A stretch of DNA of 64,000 nucleotides from Vibrio methylphosphonaticus (GTDB taxonomy: Bacteria > Pseudomonadota > Gammaproteobacteria > Enterobacterales > Vibrionaceae). The notes beneath the pieces are model-generated. The model saw only the letters and a list, made by a program, of their open reading frames with translations, had not been told where the DNA came from and searched no databases. Positions 59,768-64,000 of this stretch are shown here, in pieces (within the stretch, counting starts at the first letter, position 1; every line of letters begins with the position of its first letter). Made by a program: the position numbers and the translations under genes. The stretch lies in NCBI RefSeq assembly GCF_023634655.1, contig NZ_JAMKMS010000007.1:124001-188000 (forward strand). Direction: 5' to 3'.

Positions 59768-59773
59768 ATAAGA

Positions 59774-60460
59774 ATGACGACACTTACATGGCGTGATGTT
59801 ATAGAGAGCCAACATCAGCAAGCGTACTTCAAGCAGACGTTATCTTTCGTTGCGCAAGAAAGACAGGCGGGAAAGGTGATTTACCCCGCTGAAGAAGACG
59901 TATTTAATGCTTTCGATCTAACTGAGCTTAACCAGGTCAAAGTCGTCATATTAGGACAAGATCCTTATCATGGAGAGGGGCAAGCTCATGGTTTGTGTTT
60001 CTCGGTGTTACCTGGTGTGAAAACGCCCCCTTCGCTGGTCAATATATACAAAGAACTGGCTGAGGATATCTCTGGGTTTCAAATTCCTGCACATGGTTAT
60101 TTAAATAGTTGGGCACAACAAGGCGTGCTGCTGCTAAATACGGTGTTAACCGTTGAGCAAGGCGCTGCTCATTCTCATGCCAAAGCCGGTTGGGAATTAT
60201 TTACTGATCATATTATCGAAACTCTTAACCAACAGTGTGAAGGTGTTGTCTTCCTACTCTGGGGAGCGCATGCGCAGAAAAAAGGTATGATGATTGATCG
60301 CCAACGTCATCATGTGCTGACGGCTCCACACCCTTCCCCTCTCTCGGCAAGGCGAGGCTTTTTTGGTTGCCAGCACTTTTCTCAAACCAATATACTGCTA
60401 CAGAGCATGGCTAAACCTGCGATTGATTGGCAGCCACCACTTATTTGCAGTGAAGATTGA
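59774..60460 (+). CDS. ung: Uracil-DNA glycosylase, family 1
   Basis: Removes uracil from DNA as the first step of base-excision repair, 228 aa. The water-activating motif [18 protein letters not shown] (Asp near residue 61) and the C-terminal [13 protein letters not shown] loop, which inserts into the minor groove, are both present. The ATG at 59774 is six bases after the hairpin that covers GGGGA. A hemerythrin gene follows on the same strand about 86 bp downstream. Confidence 0.97.
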   Translation: MTTLTWRDVIESQHQQAYFKQTLSFVAQERQAGKVIYPAEEDVFNAFDLTELNQVKVVILGQDPYHGEGQAHGLCFSVLPGVKTPPSLVNIYKELAEDISGFQIPAHGYLNSWAQQGVLLLNTVLTVEQGAAHSHAKAGWELFTDHIIETLNQQCEGVVFLLWGAHAQKKGMMIDRQRHHVLTAPHPSPLSARRGFFGCQHFSQTNILLQSMAKPAIDWQPPLICSED

Positions 60461-60546
60461 TTGTTTGTTTTTCGAGCATAGTCAAAGCGCGCTTGCGAGA
60501 TCTCTTATACACTTATAAAGAAAAGGGATTTAAGGGAGATAGGAAG

Positions 60547-61098
60547 ATGATGATCGAAAGAATAAGGCGCGAGCATGGCTATATGGTTCGTTTACTTGCG
60601 ATACTTAATCGTAAGTTGCACCTGCTGGAGCGTGAGGAGTCAGTGAATTATTCACTTATTAAAGAGATCGTAGACTATCTGACGCTGCATTCTGAAAAGA
60701 TACACCACCCAAAAGAAGACATTCTTTATCGCTACTTTATTGATCATTACGGTCAGCAAAGTACGATTTCAAATCTTGAATTAGAGCATCATGATTTGTC
60801 GGATAAAACCCATGATTTTCTCGCTATCGTTGACATGATTTTACAAGACGCGGTCGTGCCTCATGAGATTTTTTCCACGAAGCTAGCCGAGTTCATCCGC
60901 AATCAAAAACAACACCTTGATCTTGAAGAGCAGTCAGTACTGCCGTTGATAGAAAAAACATTTACCACGGCAGATTGGCAAGCGGTCGAAGAATTGTGGA
61001 CTGAAGTAGATGACGATCCTGTATTTGGTAAAACCATCGCTGATCAGTACAAGCTGCTTGCTGAAAGGGTCAGACAAAATGAGTATGAGAGCGTGTAA
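60547..61098 (+). CDS. Hemerythrin HHE domain protein
   Basis: 183-aa protein with a four-helix hemerythrin-like fold and likely di-iron binding. Metal-ligand candidates are His in REHGYMVRLL (near 11), HSEKIHHPKED (His near 53-57, Glu near 60), LELEHHDLSDKTH (near 80) and KQHLDLEEQSVLP (HxxxE near 118). Such proteins sense or bind oxygen or nitric oxide, or help repair iron-sulfur clusters; no finer call is possible. ATG 60547 follows GAGATAGGAAG; an in-frame start at 60457 overlapping ung was rejected. Confidence 0.85.
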   Translation: MMIERIRREHGYMVRLLAILNRKLHLLEREESVNYSLIKEIVDYLTLHSEKIHHPKEDILYRYFIDHYGQQSTISNLELEHHDLSDKTHDFLAIVDMILQDAVVPHEIFSTKLAEFIRNQKQHLDLEEQSVLPLIEKTFTTADWQAVEELWTEVDDDPVFGKTIADQYKLLAERVRQNEYESV

Positions 61099-61118
61099 TC
61101 GACGGTAGAACTCTCATG

Positions 61119-61147
61119 AAAATGGCACCAGATGGTGCCATTTTTTA
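61119..61147. terminator. Terminator between hemerythrin gene and TPR gene
   Basis: AAAATGGCACCA (61119-61130) pairs perfectly with TGGTGCCATTTT (61133-61144); six T follow on the plus strand. The flanking genes converge and the stop of the TPR gene is four bases away. Confidence 0.85.
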
Positions 61148-61151
61148 TCAC

Positions 61152-62348
61152 TTACAGTCGCTTATGAGACTTTGTCATTTGGTCGAGATAATCAAGCCAA
61201 TCGGAGGTCTGAGAGCTAGGTTTTTCTCTGTGCGCCGCTTGTGCGAGCTTTTTAGCGGCTTCATATTGCTTCAAGCCAACATACGCTCGTATTTGCAAAA
61301 TCTGTTTTTCTTGCAGGCTTATACCTTTCACTTTACTTAGTGACATCAAGGCTGCATCAAACGCCCCTTGCTGAAGTTCAAGTCGCGACACTTGCTCGTA
61401 ATATTTTGCATTCAAACGCGCTGCAGCTTGCCATGAACGTTGGGCGCTGTTCCACTCTCTTGCCATCTGCCAATGTGTCGCTTGTTTGATGATAGTATCA
61501 ATATCCGCGTCATTAACTTGCAGTTCAGAGTAGAGGTGAGCGGATTTTTCTGGAATGCCTTGTTGGGCATACAGTTGCGCCATGCTTACTTGCATCGACT
61601 CCGGCATTTCAATACCTGCTCGTTGCGCTGATACCAGTGTCGCTAGTGCCAATTTATACTGCTTAGTCTGCATATAGAGGGCACTGAGTTGCTGCCACCA
61701 CATGGTGTTTTTCGGCTGAAGAGCAAGTAGCTTTTGACTGGTAATGATAGCGCTTTTTAAGTGAGACAACTGCAGTTCTGCACTGAGTTGTAAGCTGAGT
61801 GGCTGTAACTTAGGCGTGCTATCCAGCTTATGGTATTGCTTAATCGCGGTTAGCAATGGTTTCCATTGCTGCAATAGGTAATGGCTTCGAGCGGTATTAA
61901 GCCAGACGTTTGTTACCTGTTCTTGAGGAATATCAAGACTGCCGGCCGATTTCCCGAGAACGTTAAAATGGACCAATGCTTGTTCAGCTTTTGCTTCCGA
62001 TAATAACAGTTCAGCCAACATGCGTTCTGTTTGCCAGCCTTGCTCACCAGTAAAGGCAGCAGTACTGACGGCAATTTGTAACTGCTTAATCGCCTGTTCT
62101 GTTTGCTCTGCTTGCCAGTAATAGATGCCGAGCATTCTTGCTACGTAGGCTTGGTCATAGCTGGCTGTTGGCTTGAGCTTTTCTAGTAAGGCAATAGCAT
62201 CCGCCAGTTTGTCTTCCTGCTCTAACGAATAGGCTTTTGAGACTTGCGTTGCGGTACGCATCCCTAGTTCTTGTTTGGCGATGGCAGATGGCGCAAACCA
62301 AAGGCTGCAAACCAATACCAACCCAATATGCGAGATTAGTTTGTTCAT
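61152..62348 (-). CDS. TPR repeat protein of the TonB2 operon
   Basis: 398-aa secreted protein, signal peptide cut near residue 24 (SAIAKQE). The body is made of tetratricopeptide-like helical repeats (for example ARMLGIYYWQAEQTEQAIKQ in about 70-90). In other vibrios a TPR gene closes the TonB2 operon, where it is proposed to stabilise or assist the complex in the periplasm. The ATG overlaps the tonB stop (ATGA). The call comes from gene context, as TPR repeats are unspecific. Confidence 0.82.
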   Translation of the reverse strand: MNKLISHIGLVLVCSLWFAPSAIAKQELGMRTATQVSKAYSLEQEDKLADAIALLEKLKPTASYDQAYVARMLGIYYWQAEQTEQAIKQLQIAVSTAAFTGEQGWQTERMLAELLLSEAKAEQALVHFNVLGKSAGSLDIPQEQVTNVWLNTARSHYLLQQWKPLLTAIKQYHKLDSTPKLQPLSLQLSAELQLSHLKSAIITSQKLLALQPKNTMWWQQLSALYMQTKQYKLALATLVSAQRAGIEMPESMQVSMAQLYAQQGIPEKSAHLYSELQVNDADIDTIIKQATHWQMAREWNSAQRSWQAAARLNAKYYEQVSRLELQQGAFDAALMSLSKVKGISLQEKQILQIRAYVGLKQYEAAKKLAQAAHREKPSSQTSDWLDYLDQMTKSHKRL

Positions 62349-62971
62349 TGGTTTAATTTAAACTCCAATTTAACCGTTTGACCCACTCGTGGTTGCGCGG
62401 TGCCATTGACAACCATTGGCTGATATTTCCACTGCTTGAGGGCCACCATGGCTTCGCGTTCAAAGATGCGTTTGGGTTGAGCTTCAACCACTTTAATTTC
62501 GGTTGGGCGGCCATTAACATCAATGGTAAACGACATCACGACATAGCCTTCCATATTACGCTGGATAGCACGGCGCGGGTAGCGAGGCTCTTTGCGGTGA
62601 AGTGGCATGACTTGTTGGTTGCGCCCAATATCGGGCACACTTGGCGCATTCATCGCCACACCAGCAACTTGTGTTGATATTGCAATATTCGGTAGTTGTG
62701 GTGTGCTAGGTGTCTGTACAGACGAGGCCTGCGAACTCTGCTCGACGGCGGCTGCCGCTGGTGGCGTTGCTGGCATTTTTGGTGGTTCAGGAAGTACGCG
62801 AGTACGTCGTGCTGTCTCACTTTCAGGCTCAATCATTACTAAGTCATAGCTAAGGCGAGCAGATTCTTCTGGTTTGGATTTAGGACCGATGTCGATCATC
62901 CAGCTCATAAAAGAAAACAGCGTGAACGCGAAAGCGATAGCAAAAGGAATGCTTAATAAAAAGCGCACCAT
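62345..62971 (-). CDS. tonB2: TonB energy transducer, TonB2 type
   Basis: 208-aa protein with one N-terminal membrane helix (about residues 5-27), a Pro-rich periplasmic linker that is short (about 55-75), and a C-terminal TonB domain: EPRYPRRAIQRNMEGYVVMS followed by the WKYQPMV segment. The short linker is typical of vibrio TonB2 and TonB3 rather than TonB1. It couples the proton-motive force to outer-membrane iron or vitamin receptors. Its start overlaps the exbD stop by one base. Confidence 0.92.
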   Translation of the reverse strand: MVRFLLSIPFAIAFAFTLFSFMSWMIDIGPKSKPEESARLSYDLVMIEPESETARRTRVLPEPPKMPATPPAAAAVEQSSQASSVQTPSTPQLPNIAISTQVAGVAMNAPSVPDIGRNQQVMPLHRKEPRYPRRAIQRNMEGYVVMSFTIDVNGRPTEIKVVEAQPKRIFEREAMVALKQWKYQPMVVNGTAQPRVGQTVKLEFKLNQ

Positions 62972-63375
62972 TATTGGCTCTCCGTAGCTAAAGCGATTTT
63001 GGTGACTCCAGCTCCTTTTGCACTGTCCATCACCTGTACAACGGTACCGTTGAAGGCATGCTTGTCTGCTTGAATGACCATGGAAGCACTAGGTTGTTCG
63101 AGAAGGAGCTTTTCGATTGTGGCCTGTACACGTTCAACGTCGACACGACGTTTATCGATAAATACGTCGTTATTTGCGGTGATTGCAACAAAAATCCCCG
63201 CATCTTTTTGACTCACAGCGTGGCTGGCTTGTGGGCGATTAACATCGACACCAGATTCTCGAACGAAGGAACTGGTGACAATAAAAAAGATCAGCATAAT
63301 GAAAACGATATCGAGCATTGAGGTCATGTCGATATTGGCTTCTTCTTGCTGTTTTTTACGGTGGCCAAGTCTCAT
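62971..63375 (-). CDS. exbD2: Biopolymer transport protein ExbD
   Basis: 134-aa bitopic membrane protein with one helix (about 20-40). The proton-relay aspartate lies in MTSMLDIVFIMLIFFIVTSS (near residue 23). The periplasmic part ends in a compact alpha/beta domain. It forms the motor with ExbB and TonB. Coupled by one-base overlaps to genes on both sides, and part of the same operon. Confidence 0.95.
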   Translation of the reverse strand: MRLGHRKKQQEEANIDMTSMLDIVFIMLIFFIVTSSFVRESGVDVNRPQASHAVSQKDAGIFVAITANNDVFIDKRRVDVERVQATIEKLLLEQPSASMVIQADKHAFNGTVVQVMDSAKGAGVTKIALATESQ

Positions 63376-63965
63376 TATTTATTTCCTATACGATTATCTG
63401 TGGCCACATGCAAATCACTTTCTTTGCCTTGGTCACTTCTCAGTAATTGTTCTAATTGGAACAAATGCTTATTGCTCCACTTTTGAATGCGGGAAAAAGC
63501 AAGCATTCCGGAAAGTGCTGCGACCATACCCGCCATGGTAGGAATGGTTGCCATGGAAATGCCGGCAGCCATAAGGCGAGGCTGAGCGCTTCCTTGGGCT
63601 GCTAAGGTATCAAATACGGTGATCATACCGGTCACGGTTCCCAGTAATCCAAGCATTGGGCACAGCGCCAATAGGCACTTTAGTAAGTTAAGGTTCTGTT
63701 TTAATTGATTCTCAGCATCGCTAAGAATGGCGTCACGTTGAGCACGGGCGTACCATGAAAAGTGGTCATTACGTTGAGACCACTTTTGTGTCCAAACACG
63801 CCTTTGCTGCGGGAAGTAACGATAAAAGTAGAGGACGCGTTCAAACGCGACCATCCAAAAAACGATTACAACCGCGGCGAGCCACCAAAGGATAGGCCCG
63901 CCTTGATTCATAAACTGGCTCAGGTGATCCGAGCCCGGTAGCCATTGGGCTAAATTATGCAGCAT
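63375..63965 (-). CDS. exbB2: MotA/TolQ/ExbB family proton channel, ExbB2-like
   Basis: 196-aa inner-membrane protein. The first helix (about 22-48, ILWWLAAVVIVFWMVAFERV) is followed by a cytoplasmic loop and two helices with CPMLGLLGTVTGMITVF and the family block GISMATIPTMAGMVAALSG. The order exbB-exbD-tonB-TPR is the TonB2 layout of vibrios. The upstream gene overlaps the start by 11 bases, so translation is probably coupled. Could also be the TonB3 locus; distinguishing the two needs the flanking genes. Confidence 0.9.
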   Translation of the reverse strand: MLHNLAQWLPGSDHLSQFMNQGGPILWWLAAVVIVFWMVAFERVLYFYRYFPQQRRVWTQKWSQRNDHFSWYARAQRDAILSDAENQLKQNLNLLKCLLALCPMLGLLGTVTGMITVFDTLAAQGSAQPRLMAAGISMATIPTMAGMVAALSGMLAFSRIQKWSNKHLFQLEQLLRSDQGKESDLHVATDNRIGNK

Positions 63966-64000
63966 AGCTCGCTCTCTGCTCGGTCGAGTGCACTTCTGCT
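63955..64000 (-). CDS. C-terminal end of an upstream gene, probably TtpC
   Basis: The reverse-strand frame that enters from the window edge ends at TAA 63955-63957, giving AEVHSTEQRASYAA as its last 14 residues. It overlaps exbB by 11 bases. In vibrio TonB2 operons a large TolQ/ExbB-like protein, TtpC, lies just upstream of exbB, so this is its likely tail. Only 46 bases are visible, so the identity rests on position. Confidence 0.45.
   Translation of the reverse strand, partial: AEVHSTEQRASYAA

Overview
This window is chromosomal DNA of a Vibrio (Gammaproteobacteria). The evidence is gene order: mreC-mreD-maf-rng-yhdP-nitrilase-tldD, rapA-rluA, lptD-surA-pdxA-rsmA-apaG-apaH, leuABCD linked through a short accessory segment to leuO, and a TonB2-type exbB-exbD-tonB-TPR operon. 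A glycosyltransferase of the family named MJ1255/VC2487 sits next to leuO. I cannot name the species. Nearly everything is core genome. I see no prophage, insertion sequence, integron, CRISPR array, tRNA or rRNA.

Layout. 1-9.1 kb: cell shape, RNase G, envelope AsmA-like protein and TldD. 9.2-16 kb: PhoH-like ATPase (reverse), rapA, rluA, a D-2-hydroxyacid dehydrogenase. 16-20.5 kb (reverse): a TAXI-type TRAP transporter (binding protein, fused permease) followed by a universal stress protein. 20.8-26.3 kb: argR/mdh divergent pair, a 63-aa protein, ispB, rplU-rpmA-obgE. 26.5-29.5 kb: FUSC membrane protein, the split ThrE exporter yjjP-yjjB, folA. 29.6-36.6 kb (reverse): lptD, surA, pdxA, rsmA, apaG, apaH. 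36.7-39 kb: djlA, DUF924, DUF547. 39.2-44.3 kb (reverse): leuABCD with a leader ORF and attenuator. 44.4-52.8 kb: TetR regulator, RND adaptor and pump, PAP2 phosphatase, glycosyltransferase, leuO. 53-58.2 kb: acyl-CoA synthetase, M23 endopeptidase, tyrS, grcA. 58.5-61.1 kb: nfo, ung, hemerythrin. 61.1-64 kb (reverse): TonB2 system.

The most interesting material is non-coding. The leuA/tetR intergenic region holds a perfect 36-bp palindrome that contains the -35 element of the predicted leu promoter, a second related 32-bp palindrome, and a 7-bp tandem repeat whose last copy supplies the tetR start codon. The leu leader ORF has no leucine run although a strong terminator follows it. Different 7-16-bp tandem repeats lie at or near gene 3' ends at several loci. 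grcA has two FNR boxes 53 bp apart. The ung ribosome-binding site lies inside a strong hairpin. The TRAP operon has a strong CRP-type site far upstream and an intrinsic terminator between binding protein and permease.

All calls come from reading the sequence and knowledge of the families; no database search was run. Residue positions given as 'about' are estimates.
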